From positions 186,001 to 250,000 of the forward strand of contig JAFKEE010000020.1 of assembly GCA_017307505.1 (NCBI GenBank): a DNA stretch of 64,000 bases, given 5' to 3'. Below the pieces are notes generated by a model. It made no database searches, had not been told where the DNA came from, and saw only the letters and a program-made list of their open reading frames with translations. Position numbers and translations under genes: made by a program. Below, in pieces: positions 28,175 through 37,280 of the stretch. The first letter of the stretch is position 1. Each line of letters opens with the position of its first letter. The DNA is from Acidobacteriota bacterium. GTDB taxonomy: Bacteria; Acidobacteriota; Terriglobia; Bryobacterales; Bryobacteraceae.

Positions 28175-28278
28175 TGTACGAAAACCGTACAACCAGTGTA
28201 CGCATTTCACTCGCCACAGCAATGTCCGCACAAAATTCACGGCGATTCTGCACGCCTTGCCATGGTGCTGTACATGCA
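28175..28278 (+). promoter_or_regulatory. Candidate sigma-54 promoter and activator site for the mgtE-czc operon
   Basis: TGTACG-aaaac-CGTACA (28175-28191) is a perfect 6-base inverted repeat with a third TGTACG at 28197-28202. Some 60 bases downstream TGG at 28263-28265 and TGCA at 28275-28278 put the invariant GG and GC exactly 10 bases apart, as in -24/-12 promoters, with start expected near 28289 and ATG at 28318. The -24 side is a weak match beyond GG. The arrangement fits control by the divergent NtrC-type regulator; this is inference. Confidence 0.45.
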
Positions 28279-28317
28279 CTTGTGCTGTGGTCGAAGTGTG
28301 TCCAGCGAAGCGCGGAA

Positions 28318-29628
28318 ATGATGAACACTGCAACAAGCCTAGAAGAAATCCTGGAGCGATGGCCCAAACTCGGGGCGCGAGAGCGTCTGGAGATGTTCCG
28401 GGCGATTCCGCGCGAACAGGCTGATGACTTCTTCCTGGAACTGAGCAGCCGAGACCAATTAGACCTGCTTGCGGCCCTACCGGAAGGTGAGCATCGCATC
28501 TGGCTTCGCCTGCTTGCGCCCGATGATGCGGCCGACCTCATCCAGTTAGCCCCTCCCGGCCAACGGCAGAACTGGTTGAAGCAACTGGACGAGACGGCCC
28601 AGCGGGAAGTCTCCGCACTTCTCGCGTACAAAGAAGACGAGGCCGGCGGACTGATGAGTCCTCGGTTCGCTCGACTCCGGCCTGAGATGACGGTGGATGA
28701 GGCCATCAGCTACCTGCGACGTCAAGCGGGCCAACTCGAAACGATTTACTATGCCTACGCGCTGGACGACGGACAACATCTGCTTGGCGTTGTCAGTTTC
28801 CGGGATCTCTTTTCCGCGGACAAGTCCAAGACCGTGCGCGACGTCATGCGCACGCAGATCGTAACCACCACAGAAGACGCCGACCAAGAGGCGGTTGCGA
28901 AGCTCTTTTCCTTGCACCATCTGCTGGCGATTCCCGTCGTGGACAGCGAGAAATGCATGAAGGGCATCGTGACCGTGGATGACATCGTGGACGTTGTCCA
29001 GGAAGAAGCCAGCGAGGATATTCAGAAACTCGGCGGTATGGAGGCCTTGGACGCCCCATATCTTCAAATCGGTTTCTGGCGCATGGTACAAAAACGCGCC
29101 GGCTGGCTCGCGGTGCTGTTCGTGGGCGAGATGCTCACGGCTACCGCGATGGGCTACTACGAACAGGAAATCGCTCGTGCCGTGGTGCTGGCGTTATTTG
29201 TACCGCTGATCATCAGCAGCGGAGGCAACTCGGGTTCTCAGGCAACGACTCTCGTGATCCGGGCGATGGCAGTGGGTGAGGTGAAGTTGCGCGATTGGTG
29301 GCGAATCATCCGGCGCGAGTTTGCGACGGGACTGGTGCTCGGATCTGTCCTTGCCACTATCGGCTTGACCAGAATCCTCGTCTGGCAAGCGATCTGGAAA
29401 CCTTACGGTGAAGATTATGTGATCATCGGGCTCACAGTGGCGTGTAGTCTGATTGGCGTCGTGTTGTTTGGAACCATTGCCGGTTCGATGCTGCCTTTCA
29501 TCCTTCGTCGATTCGGTCTCGATCCGGCTAGCGCCTCCGCACCTTTCGTCGCCACACTCGTTGATGTTAGCGGGCTGGTCATCTACTTCACCATTGCCAG
29601 CATCTTCTTGCGAGGAACACTTTTGTGA
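28318..29628 (+). CDS. mgtE: Magnesium transporter MgtE
   Basis: 436 residues: cytoplasmic N domain of helical repeats (about 1-125), CBS pair (about 130-255; MSPRFARLRPEMTVDEAI, VVDSEKCMKGIVTVDDIVDV) and five membrane spans from about 275. The pore signature PLIISSGGNSGSQ is intact. The channel lets Mg2+ (and some Co2+/Ni2+) in and is gated by the CBS domains. ATG codons at 28318 and 28321 are both usable; the preceding frame to 28156 does not look like MgtE. The stop overlaps the GTG start of the czcC-like gene, so uptake channel and efflux pump are co-expressed, an odd combination. Confidence 0.92.
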   Translation: MMNTATSLEEILERWPKLGARERLEMFRAIPREQADDFFLELSSRDQLDLLAALPEGEHRIWLRLLAPDDAADLIQLAPPGQRQNWLKQLDETAQREVSALLAYKEDEAGGLMSPRFARLRPEMTVDEAISYLRRQAGQLETIYYAYALDDGQHLLGVVSFRDLFSADKSKTVRDVMRTQIVTTTEDADQEAVAKLFSLHHLLAIPVVDSEKCMKGIVTVDDIVDVVQEEASEDIQKLGGMEALDAPYLQIGFWRMVQKRAGWLAVLFVGEMLTATAMGYYEQEIARAVVLALFVPLIISSGGNSGSQATTLVIRAMAVGEVKLRDWWRIIRREFATGLVLGSVLATIGLTRILVWQAIWKPYGEDYVIIGLTVACSLIGVVLFGTIAGSMLPFILRRFGLDPASASAPFVATLVDVSGLVIYFTIASIFLRGTLL

Positions 29629-30911
29629 ACCGAACCAAAAAACTACTCCTTGTTTTCGTGATGGTAGTTCTTGCGGGGACAGCTGTCGGCCAACCTGCGC
29701 CGCAACCCTCGGCACTCTCGCTGACAATCGACGAAGCAGTTCGCGAGGCGATTGACCGAAACCTGGATCTCGTCGCAGAGAAGTTCAACCTGTCTGTGGC
29801 GGACGCCCGCATCATTACCGCGAAGCTTAGACCCAATCCGGTGCTCAGCGTCGGTGGAGATCACCTCGACTTGCTCGGTACCGGCTACAATGCGCTGAAC
29901 CAGGCAGGACCGTCCGAATACAGCGTCCGCACGGATTTCCTGCTGGAGCGCGGTCAGAAACGAGCCAATCGGATCGCCGTGGCGGAGGGCAGCCGCGCGG
30001 TCGTCGAGTTACAGTTCCTCAACTCGGTTCGAACCCTGGCCTTGGATGTTCAGAACGCGTACGTAGAAGCCCTGCAGGCGAAAGAGAATCTGGCTCTCGC
30101 GCAGGACAATCTCAAAGCGTTCGGCGATATCGTCGAGGTCAATCGAAAACGAGTCAGCACGGGGGACTTGGCCGAAGTGGAACTCTTCCGGACGGAACTG
30201 GCTCAGCTTCAGTTTGAGAGCGCCGTCCGGCAAGCAAACCTAAAGTTGAGGACCGCGCGAGTGCGGCTGCAACTCCTTCTTGGCCGGACGAGTACAGGTC
30301 AGCTAATCGAGGTCACCGGTCAGTTGCGCAAGGATGCGCAGCCAATGAATCAAGCGGAACTTGTTCGGGCAGCTCTCGAATCCCGCCCCGACTTGCGGAG
30401 TGTGCAGCGGGATCAGGCCCGTTCCCTCGCGGATCTCAAGCTGCAACTTGCCCAAAGCAAGATCGACTATACCGTCGGTACGGAGTATCGACGCCAGCAG
30501 GGTTTGGCTGGACGTGGAAACTCGGTTGGAGTCTTCTTCAGCACCAACATTCCCGTCTTCAATAAGAACCAGGGCGAGATTGAGAGGGCAAATCAGGAAC
30601 AGCGGCAGATCGAAGCTCGAATCCGGGCGTTGACCGCGACGATCCAAACTGACGTCGAAACCGCCTACCTGCAATACACAAACGCTCTAACCGCCCTTGA
30701 ACGCTTGGAAGGGACCATGCTCGCCAAAGCGCGCGACGTTCGTCAAATCACCGACTTTTCATACCGCCGAGGGGAAGCGACACTAGTGGAACTCCTGGAT
30801 GCTCAAAGAGCCTACAACGAAACGATTCAAAGCTACAACGAGGCCCGCGCCGAATTTGCGCGGAGTCTGTATTTGATCGACTCCGCTTCCGGCAAGGCGG
30901 TGATCCGATGA
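29625..30911 (+). CDS. czcC: CzcC/TolC-family outer-membrane factor
   Basis: 428 residues from a GTG that overlaps the mgtE stop. Signal peptide LLLVFVMVVLAGTAVGQ. The first helix SLTIDEAVREAIDRNLDL, ANRIAVAEG and DFSYRRGEATLVELLDAQRAYNE are typical of the CzcC branch. It forms the outer-membrane exit of the heavy-metal pump encoded by the next two genes; 4-base overlap with the adaptor gene. Symbol used by family and operon order only. Confidence 0.85.
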   Translation: MNRTKKLLLVFVMVVLAGTAVGQPAPQPSALSLTIDEAVREAIDRNLDLVAEKFNLSVADARIITAKLRPNPVLSVGGDHLDLLGTGYNALNQAGPSEYSVRTDFLLERGQKRANRIAVAEGSRAVVELQFLNSVRTLALDVQNAYVEALQAKENLALAQDNLKAFGDIVEVNRKRVSTGDLAEVELFRTELAQLQFESAVRQANLKLRTARVRLQLLLGRTSTGQLIEVTGQLRKDAQPMNQAELVRAALESRPDLRSVQRDQARSLADLKLQLAQSKIDYTVGTEYRRQQGLAGRGNSVGVFFSTNIPVFNKNQGEIERANQEQRQIEARIRALTATIQTDVETAYLQYTNALTALERLEGTMLAKARDVRQITDFSYRRGEATLVELLDAQRAYNETIQSYNEARAEFARSLYLIDSASGKAVIR

Positions 30912-32068
30912 GGCGTAATGTAAGTCTTTTTGGGGTAGCGCTGCTCCTCCTAGTTGGTTGCGGCGAGAAACCCGAGCCGGTCAAGCAAGAGGCCAAGCCA
31001 TCAGAAAAGGCATCCCCGACGGGTGAGGTCCGGCTTCCGGGTGACTCTCCACAATTGCAACGTATCAAAGTCGCCGTAGTGCAGGCGGCGCGCGTCCCGC
31101 TCGATGAAGTCGTCGCTCCAGGGAAGATTGAATCGAACCCCAATCGGATTTCTCGCGTTGTCATGCCGGTGGCCGGGCGGGTCGTTCGTGTTATGGTCGC
31201 GGTTGGCGATGCCGTTGTGGAAGGCCAGCCACTCCTGACCATCCAGAGTCCGGACGCGAGCACCGCGACTTCGACCTATCAACAGGCGCTTGCTCGTTCA
31301 GGAGAAACGAAAGCGACCCTCGCCAAAGCCGAAGCGGATCTCGCCCGCGTGAAGGATCTGTATGCCGGTCGAGCGATCGCCCAAAAGGAAGTCGTGAGCG
31401 CCGAGGCATCGTTGGCTCAAGCCAAATCGGCCGCGGAGCAGGCCAAAGCCGCGCAGGATGAAAGCGTCCGGCGATTGGAGATTCTGGGCGTGAAGCCGGG
31501 TGATACGAATCCCATGATCCAGGTCCGAGCGCCTTTGGCGGGCAAGATCCTGGAGCTGTCGGTCGCTTCGGGCGAATACCGGAACGACACGAGTGCGCCA
31601 TTGATGACCATCGCGGACCTCAGCAGTGTGTTCATGGCCGCCGACGTGCCGGAGAGCCAGATCCGCTTGGTGACGCCGGGCGAGACGGTCAAGATCACAC
31701 TATCGGCCTATCCCGACGAGGTCTTCACCGGCACGGTGGCGCGAATCGCGGACGTCGTCGATCCACAAACCAGGACAATCAAAGTTCGCGCGGCGCTGAA
31801 CAATGCGCAAGGCCGGTTGCGACCGGAGATGTTCGGCGAAATCCGACACGAAGAGACTTTCCGGCGCGTACCCGTGATTCCGTCGAGCGCCATTGTGCAG
31901 TCGGACAAGAACAGCATCGTGTATCGAGAAAAATCAAAGGGCGTTTATGAGCCGGTTACGATCACCTTTGGAAAGCAGGATGGCGAACGCGTCCCCGTAT
32001 TGACTGGGCTCGCCGAGGGCGACCGTATCGTGATCGACGGCGGAATGCTGCTTAAGGGCGTGCAGTAG
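30908..32068 (+). CDS. czcB: CzcB-like RND adaptor lipoprotein
   Basis: 386 residues. ALLLLVGCGEKPEP carries a lipobox. The barrel-sandwich half-motif VMPVAGRVVRVMVAVGDAV, a coiled-coil of about 70 residues with alanine-rich heptads, the second half VRAPLAGKILELSVASGE and the barrel (GTVARIADVVDPQTRTIKVR) are in normal order. No histidine- or methionine-rich metal-binding N-terminus is seen, unlike CzcB or CusB of Proteobacteria. It bridges CzcA and CzcC. Confidence 0.87.
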   Translation: MRRNVSLFGVALLLLVGCGEKPEPVKQEAKPSEKASPTGEVRLPGDSPQLQRIKVAVVQAARVPLDEVVAPGKIESNPNRISRVVMPVAGRVVRVMVAVGDAVVEGQPLLTIQSPDASTATSTYQQALARSGETKATLAKAEADLARVKDLYAGRAIAQKEVVSAEASLAQAKSAAEQAKAAQDESVRRLEILGVKPGDTNPMIQVRAPLAGKILELSVASGEYRNDTSAPLMTIADLSSVFMAADVPESQIRLVTPGETVKITLSAYPDEVFTGTVARIADVVDPQTRTIKVRAALNNAQGRLRPEMFGEIRHEETFRRVPVIPSSAIVQSDKNSIVYREKSKGVYEPVTITFGKQDGERVPVLTGLAEGDRIVIDGGMLLKGVQ

Positions 32069-32086
32069 TGGTGAGGCATTCGTAAG

Positions 32087-35000
32087 ATGATCGCGCAACT
32101 ACTCCGCTTCGCACTCTACAACCGGTTCATCACCGTCGCCATCGGGCTCGTGTTGATCGGCCTTGGGATCTACTCATTTCGCCTCCTCAAACTGGAAGCC
32201 TATCCCGACATCTCGGACACACAGGTGGTCGTGATTACCGTTTTCCCCGGTCACGCTGCCGAGGAAATGGAGCAACAGGTCACGGTGCCGATTGAGCGGG
32301 CGCTCAATAGCGTGCCTCAAGTGATCGCGCGACGCTCGCGCACCATTTTCGGGTTGTCTGTCGTGGAACTGACGTTCGAGTACGGCACGAACGACTACTT
32401 CGCGCGCCAAGTGGTCAGCGAGAAACTCAAGGACGCAAATCTACCCGATGGCGCGAGCCCTTCGCTAGGACCGCTATCTACGCCGATTGGCGAGTTGTAT
32501 CGCTACAGCCTTGAAGCGCCCAGGGAATTCGATGAGATCCAGTTACGCGAATTGCAGGACTGGGTGATCGCGCCACGCATTCTGCAGGTGCCGGGCGTAG
32601 CCGATGTTGTCCCCTTTGGAGGGCTCACCAAGCAATACCAGATTGAGATCGATCCACTGGCGCTCGAAAAATACAACCTTACGATCAACCGCGTTGCTGC
32701 CGCCGTGAATGCCAACAACAAGAACGCTGGAGGAGCGCTTCTGGACAACAAGCATCAGTCGCTGGTTGTGCGCGGCGTGGGCCTCATCAAGACCGTCGAG
32801 GACGTCGAGAACATCGTTCTTGCAGCGAACAATGGTGTGCCGATTCTGGTTCGCGACGTCGGCCAAGTGAAGATCGGCGCGGCGCTTCAGACCGGACTCT
32901 TTGGCCTGAACGGGAAGCTGGGCGGCGTAGAAGGCATCATTCTGATGCGACGCGGCGAGAATCCATCGGATGTCTTGGATGGCGTAAGCAAGGCGATCGA
33001 CAACTTGAATAATATTCGGCTGCCGAAGGGCGTCAAGATCGCTCCAATCTATGATCGTCGCGACTTGGTAGCCAATACTCTGAACACGGTCTCCCGGACG
33101 CTACTCGAAGGTTTGGTCATCGTCCTTGTCGTACTGTTTCTGTTTCTGGGAAGCTTTCGAGCCGCACTCCTTACCGCCATCACCATTCCACTTTCCCTCC
33201 TGTTTGCTTTCATCTGCATGGAACTTGCCGGAATTCCCGCAAACCTGCTCAGTTTGGGAGCCCTGGATTTCGGCATCATCGTGGATGGCACACTCGTCAT
33301 GGTGGAGCATATCGTTCACCACCTGTCGGCCCGTCGCGAAGCGGAGGACGGAGTTCTGGAGAAGGTCCGCGATGCGGCCTTTGAAGTGGAACGGCCGATC
33401 TTCTTTTCCTTGCTGATCCTGATCTCGGCCTATCTTCCGCTGTTCACGCTGGAACGCGTCGAGCGCCGGTTGTTCACGCCGATGGCGTTTACAGTTTGCG
33501 CCGCCCTTCTGGGCTCGATGTTGATCACGCTGACAGTGATCCCGGTCCTTGCGACTTACATGTTCAAGAAGGGGACTAAGCACTGGGAGAATCCCGTTCT
33601 GGCGTGGGTCTATCGACGCTATGAAGGAGTTCTCACCCGAGTTCTGCCGCGCTCCCCGTTTGTGGTGATGGCATCGTTTGCCATTGTGGCGGGCGCTTTC
33701 GCCCTCGCGGCGACCCTCGGTTCAGAGTTCCTTCCACAACTGGATGAGGGCGTAATCTGGGTGCGCGCGAATCTGCCTCCCGGCACGGCGTTGGCCAAAT
33801 CGGCGGAAATCGCCAACGACATGAGCGGCCTGATTCGTCAATCGGAAGAGGTTCGAAATGTGGCATCGCAAACAGGCCGCAACGATTCGGGTACCGACCC
33901 ATTCGGGCCGAATCGAAACGAACTGCTACTCACCTTGAAGCCCTATGACCAATGGACTGCCGGCAAAGGCAAGCCGCAACTCGTAGAAGAGCTGAACAAC
34001 CGGCTGAAGAAAAACATCCCAGGGGCAACGTTTAACTTCACGCAACCGATCATTGATACGGTCACCGAGTCTGTCACGGGCTCGTCCGCGGATCTCGCGG
34101 TCATCTTAACGGGCAGCGACCTCACGACTCTTCGGGACTTGGCCGCGCAGACACTGGAATCGATCCGCACCGTGTCCGGCTCGGCGGATTCCGCTATCGA
34201 GCAGGAAGGCGACCAGGCCCAGGTCCAGATTCTCGTAAAGCGCCCTCAAGTGGCGCGCTACGGCATCAATGTCGAAGACGTCCAGCAACTGATTGAGCTG
34301 GCCGTGGGCGGCAAAGCCATCACCAGCGTCTTCGAAGGCGAGCGTCGATTCGACATCACGGCTCGCTATAAACCGGCTGCGCGTACCGATCTGGCTGATC
34401 TCGGCAACATTCTAGTGCATACCGCCGATGGCGGCAGAATTCCTTTGTCGCAACTAGCGGAGATTCGCGTCGTCAATGGCGCAAGCATTATCGCCCGCCG
34501 TGAGAACGAACGTCAGATCACCGTCCGGACGAACATTCGCGGTCGGGATCAGGGCGGCTTCGTGAAGGATGCTCAGGCCAAATTCGCAAAGGCAGTGCGG
34601 CTACCATCAGGCTACACGGTGGATTGGGGCGGCCAGTTTGAAAATCTGGAACGCGCTCGAAAGCGTCTGACTGTCGTGCTGCCGATGACCATCGCACTCA
34701 TCTTCGCCTTGTTGTTTTTCGCCTTTGGATCGCAGCAGTACGCGTTCCTGGTGCTGATGAATGTGCCGTTCTCACTGGTGGGCGGCATCTTATTCTTGTG
34801 GCTGCGAGGAATCAACCTAAGCGTTTCCGCCGCTGTCGGTTTCATATCGCTCTTTGGCGTCGCCGTGATGAGCGGTGTCCTCGTGGTGGCGGAAATCAAT
34901 CGCCGACGGACTCACGACGGAGCGGAGTTGAAGTCGGCCGTTCTCAAGGGCTCGGTGGCGCAAGTGCGTCCAGTATTGATGATGATCGTGGTGGCGCTGT

Positions 35001-35164
35001 TGGGAATGGTTCCGGCGGCACGTGCATCGGGAATCGGCTCAGATGTTCAACGGCCATTGGCAACGGTCGTGGTCGGCGGGTTACTCTCAACCCTGTTCCT
35101 TACTCTGATTGCACTGCCCAGCATGTACTACCTAGTGGAGCGCCGGAGAGAACGGAGGTCATAA
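32087..35164 (+). CDS. czcA: Heavy-metal RND efflux permease, CzcA family
   Basis: 1025 residues, the usual CzcA length, with 12 membrane spans. The heavy-metal signature in span 4, LGALDFGIIVDGTLVMVEH near residue 390, has the DFG and following Asp and Glu of divalent-cation exporters. EAYPDISDTQVVV at the start and PLSQLAEI are also typical. It exports Zn2+, Co2+ or Cd2+ by proton antiport; which ion cannot be fixed from sequence. The stop TAA shares its last A with the ATG of the DUF190 gene. Confidence 0.92.
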   Translation: MIAQLLRFALYNRFITVAIGLVLIGLGIYSFRLLKLEAYPDISDTQVVVITVFPGHAAEEMEQQVTVPIERALNSVPQVIARRSRTIFGLSVVELTFEYGTNDYFARQVVSEKLKDANLPDGASPSLGPLSTPIGELYRYSLEAPREFDEIQLRELQDWVIAPRILQVPGVADVVPFGGLTKQYQIEIDPLALEKYNLTINRVAAAVNANNKNAGGALLDNKHQSLVVRGVGLIKTVEDVENIVLAANNGVPILVRDVGQVKIGAALQTGLFGLNGKLGGVEGIILMRRGENPSDVLDGVSKAIDNLNNIRLPKGVKIAPIYDRRDLVANTLNTVSRTLLEGLVIVLVVLFLFLGSFRAALLTAITIPLSLLFAFICMELAGIPANLLSLGALDFGIIVDGTLVMVEHIVHHLSARREAEDGVLEKVRDAAFEVERPIFFSLLILISAYLPLFTLERVERRLFTPMAFTVCAALLGSMLITLTVIPVLATYMFKKGTKHWENPVLAWVYRRYEGVLTRVLPRSPFVVMASFAIVAGAFALAATLGSEFLPQLDEGVIWVRANLPPGTALAKSAEIANDMSGLIRQSEEVRNVASQTGRNDSGTDPFGPNRNELLLTLKPYDQWTAGKGKPQLVEELNNRLKKNIPGATFNFTQPIIDTVTESVTGSSADLAVILTGSDLTTLRDLAAQTLESIRTVSGSADSAIEQEGDQAQVQILVKRPQVARYGINVEDVQQLIELAVGGKAITSVFEGERRFDITARYKPAARTDLADLGNILVHTADGGRIPLSQLAEIRVVNGASIIARRENERQITVRTNIRGRDQGGFVKDAQAKFAKAVRLPSGYTVDWGGQFENLERARKRLTVVLPMTIALIFALLFFAFGSQQYAFLVLMNVPFSLVGGILFLWLRGINLSVSAAVGFISLFGVAVMSGVLVVAEINRRRTHDGAELKSAVLKGSVAQVRPVLMMIVVALLGMVPAARASGIGSDVQRPLATVVVGGLLSTLFLTLIALPSMYYLVERRRERRS

Positions 35165-35493
35165 TGTCAACAGCCCAGAAGGCGCTAGTTATCTTCGTAG
35201 ATGAAACCGATATGTGGCAGGACTCGCATCTTTACGCCGCCATTGTCATGACCCTTGAGCGACAGGGAATTGTCGGCGCAACGGTTAATCTTGGACTGAT
35301 GGGATATGGGCGGCATCGGCGAATCCATCGCAAGGGACTGTTCGGCATGTCCGACGACAAGCCAGTAACCATCATGGCGGTTGATACCGATGAAAAGATC
35401 CGTGCCGTGCTGCCGATTGTCGCGCCGATGGTGAAGGAGGGCCTGATCCTCTTACAAGATGTCGAAGTGGTTTCTACCGGCACACTTGGTTAG
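35164..35493 (+). CDS. DUF190 protein coupled to CzcA
   Basis: 109 residues, one DUF190 domain: ALVIFVDETDMWQDSHLYAAIV, VGATVNLGLMGYG, a basic HRRIHRKGLF and PVTIMAVDTDEKI. The ATG overlaps the czcA stop (TAATG), so it is translated with the pump. This is the fifth DUF190-type domain in the window and shows that the family here accompanies metal efflux as well as fluoride transport. Its role is unknown; a PII-like small regulator of the transporter is a reasonable hypothesis. The 90 bases after it to the convergent arsC hold no clear terminator. Confidence 0.87.
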   Translation: MSTAQKALVIFVDETDMWQDSHLYAAIVMTLERQGIVGATVNLGLMGYGRHRRIHRKGLFGMSDDKPVTIMAVDTDEKIRAVLPIVAPMVKEGLILLQDVEVVSTGTLG

Positions 35494-35584
35494 GCAGTGC
35501 TGAGGGGTTCGCCCGATGGTGTACAGTTGGGGATTCGCGAAATCGCCAAGCCCTAGGCGCGCACCGAATTTACTTACACACGCG

Positions 35585-36025
35585 TTAGGTCGCCGGATAG
35601 TAGGACCCCTCGCCGAGAAAGAACATGATGCGCGCGTGGATCTTGTCGCGCACATTGCGGAAGTCTTGAAGCCTTTGCTCTGGACTTCGCTCGTCCGCGG
35701 CGGCGGGATCCTCGAAAGGCCAATGCAACCTGACGTACTCGCCGGGAAATGATGGACACTGCTCCTTTGCTTTGTCGCAAACCGTGATGACGAAGTCGAA
35801 GGGCTGACCCAAGAACTGGTCGAGTGGCTTTGCCTTTTGGCCTGAAATATCTACCGAGAACTCCCGCATTACGGCAATCGCTTCGGGACGCAATTGGCCC
35901 GGAGCCGTTCCCGCCGAAAACACATCGAATGCATCCCCTGCTTCATGACGCAACAACCCTTCCGCGATCTGACTCCGGGCGGAGTTCCCGGTGCAGACAA
36001 TGAGAACTCTCTTCTTCGGCAACAT
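35585..36025 (-). CDS. arsC: Arsenate reductase, thioredoxin-coupled type
   Basis: 146 residues of the low-molecular-weight phosphatase fold. The catalytic loop VCTGNSARSQIAEGLLRHEAG has the CX5R motif near residue 11; later GTAPGQLRPEAI, SVDISGQKAKPLDQFLG and FVITVCDKAKEQCPSF supply the two redox cysteines of the ArsC triple-cysteine relay. It reduces arsenate to arsenite for export. It lies 9 bases after a second arsC on the same strand and differs enough from it to be an old duplication. Confidence 0.9.
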   Translation of the reverse strand: MLPKKRVLIVCTGNSARSQIAEGLLRHEAGDAFDVFSAGTAPGQLRPEAIAVMREFSVDISGQKAKPLDQFLGQPFDFVITVCDKAKEQCPSFPGEYVRLHWPFEDPAAADERSPEQRLQDFRNVRDKIHARIMFFLGEGSYYPAT

Positions 36026-36034
36026 GGGATCTTT

Positions 36035-36466
36035 CTAAAGGGGAGTATTGCCGGACTTCAAGGCGTCGGCGAAGGTGCGGACGCGCTCATGGATTTGATT
36101 CCGGATGCGGCGGAACTCCGCAATCCGTTGCGCTTCAGGCCCCTGCACGGAGGCTGGATCTTCGAAGCTCCAGTGAAGCCGGTTCACTGCGCCCGGAAAC
36201 ACCGGGCAGGCATCGCGGGCGTTGTCGCAGACGGTCACGACGTAGTCGAAGTTCTGGCCCACAAACTCATTCACGGACTTGGATCGATGGCCGGAGATAT
36301 CGATCCCGATCTCGGCCATCGCAGCGATTGCTTCTGGCCTCACGAGACTCGGCTTGGTTCCCGCGCTTTCCACTTGCCACTGGCCGGCTCCCTCGTGGCG
36401 GAACAATCCTTCGCCCATTTGGCTGCGAGCGGAATTGCCCGTGCACAACACTAAGATGCGTTTCAT
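36035..36466 (-). CDS. arsC: Arsenate reductase, thioredoxin-coupled type (second copy)
   Basis: 143 residues, same family: ILVLCTGNSARSQMGEGLFR with CX5R, SAGTKPSLVRPEAI, GIDISGHRSKSVNEFVGQ and YVVTVCDNARDACPVFPG. It is 3 bases behind arsR and 9 bases before the other arsC, forming arsR-arsC-arsC on the minus strand. Two copies in one operon suggest dosage or different substrate or thioredoxin preferences. Confidence 0.9.
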   Translation of the reverse strand: MKRILVLCTGNSARSQMGEGLFRHEGAGQWQVESAGTKPSLVRPEAIAAMAEIGIDISGHRSKSVNEFVGQNFDYVVTVCDNARDACPVFPGAVNRLHWSFEDPASVQGPEAQRIAEFRRIRNQIHERVRTFADALKSGNTPL

Positions 36467-36469
36467 GGT

Positions 36470-36829
36470 TTATCCTTTGCAGATTTGAATGATCGACTCT
36501 GGCTTGACGGCCTTGGTGCGGGTGCAACACTCCGAGTACAGGAAGTTCAACAGTTCTTGGAGCGCATCTTCACTCGCCATGTAGCGAAGATACGTACCCT
36601 CCCGCTGAACTCGAACCAGGCCTTCGTTCTTGAGCTTGTCCAAGTGATGGGAGACTGTTGAGGCCGGAATGCTCAGTTCTGTAATCAACTCGCCGACCAC
36701 CAATCCAGTCGGGTGTGCCGAGAGCAGCAGGCGGACAATGCGGAGCCGCGGTTCGGTCCCCAGCGCGGCGAACATGTCCGCGTAGCGAGCCGTTTGGTCT
36801 GGGGTGACAGGCTTAGGCCTGGCTGGCAT
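36470..36829 (-). CDS. arsR: ArsR-family arsenite-responsive repressor
   Basis: 119 residues with a winged helix (ELSIPASTVSHHLDKLKNEGLV, VQREGTYLRYMA). A vicinal cysteine pair in SECCTRTK near the C-terminus is a likely As(III) site, placed as in the ArsR type that carries cysteines at the end rather than in the DNA-binding helix. It is divergent from arsD-arsA and probably represses both sides through the site at 36866-36881. Confidence 0.9.
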   Translation of the reverse strand: MPARPKPVTPDQTARYADMFAALGTEPRLRIVRLLLSAHPTGLVVGELITELSIPASTVSHHLDKLKNEGLVRVQREGTYLRYMASEDALQELLNFLYSECCTRTKAVKPESIIQICKG

Positions 36830-36865
36830 TCTTCTCTCGATCTTGCTCTTGCGTGACTTTCATAA

Positions 36866-36881
36866 TTCCAATATAATCGAA
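36866..36881. promoter_or_regulatory. ArsR operator candidate, arsR/arsD intergenic
   Basis: TTCCAATATAATCGAA is an imperfect inverted repeat (TTC.../...GAA) centred between the divergent arsR (start 36829) and arsD (start 36902), in a short AT-rich stretch. ArsR sites commonly are TTC/GAA inverted repeats; binding here is inferred. Confidence 0.45.
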
Positions 36882-36901
36882 GTAGGCCAAGGAGGCAAGT
36901 G

Positions 36902-37279
36902 ATGACGAGGCTCCAAGTTTTCGATCCCGCGATGTGTTGTTCCACTGGTGTGTGTGGGCCGCAGGTAGACCCTGTGCTACCGCGCTTTTCAGAGGATTTC
37001 CACTGGCTCGCGGGCCAAGGCATTGCCGTTGAGCGATACAACCTGGCGCAGCAACCGATGGACTTTACCAACAATCCGGTGGTCAAGGCCGCGCTGGCCG
37101 CTGAAGGAATCGCCTGTCTGCCACTCATTCTTGTGAATGGCGCGATCGCGAGCAAAGGCCGTTATCCGGAGCGCGCTGAACTGAGCCAGTTCGTTGGCCT
37201 GGAGCCGAAACCCGCTGCACAAGGACTGCCCGTGCTGGCGGCGAAATCCTCTTGTGAACCCGGATCCGGGTGTTGCTGA
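36902..37279 (+). CDS. arsD: ArsD arsenite metallochaperone
   Basis: 125 residues. LQVFDPAMCCSTGVCGP carries the conserved Cys-Cys...Cys arsenite-binding set near residues 12, 13 and 18, and the tail SSCEPGSGCC has a second vicinal pair. ArsD hands As(III) to ArsA and is a weak repressor. GGAGG lies about 8 bases before the double ATG at 36899/36902. The arsA ATG follows its stop by 1 base. Confidence 0.92.
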   Translation: MTRLQVFDPAMCCSTGVCGPQVDPVLPRFSEDFHWLAGQGIAVERYNLAQQPMDFTNNPVVKAALAAEGIACLPLILVNGAIASKGRYPERAELSQFVGLEPKPAAQGLPVLAAKSSCEPGSGCC

Positions 37280-37280
37280 A

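Noticed and set aside
28082-28317. Magnesium-sensing M-box leader before mgtE
   Set aside because: The leader after the predicted start is too short (about 29 bases) and has no such structure.
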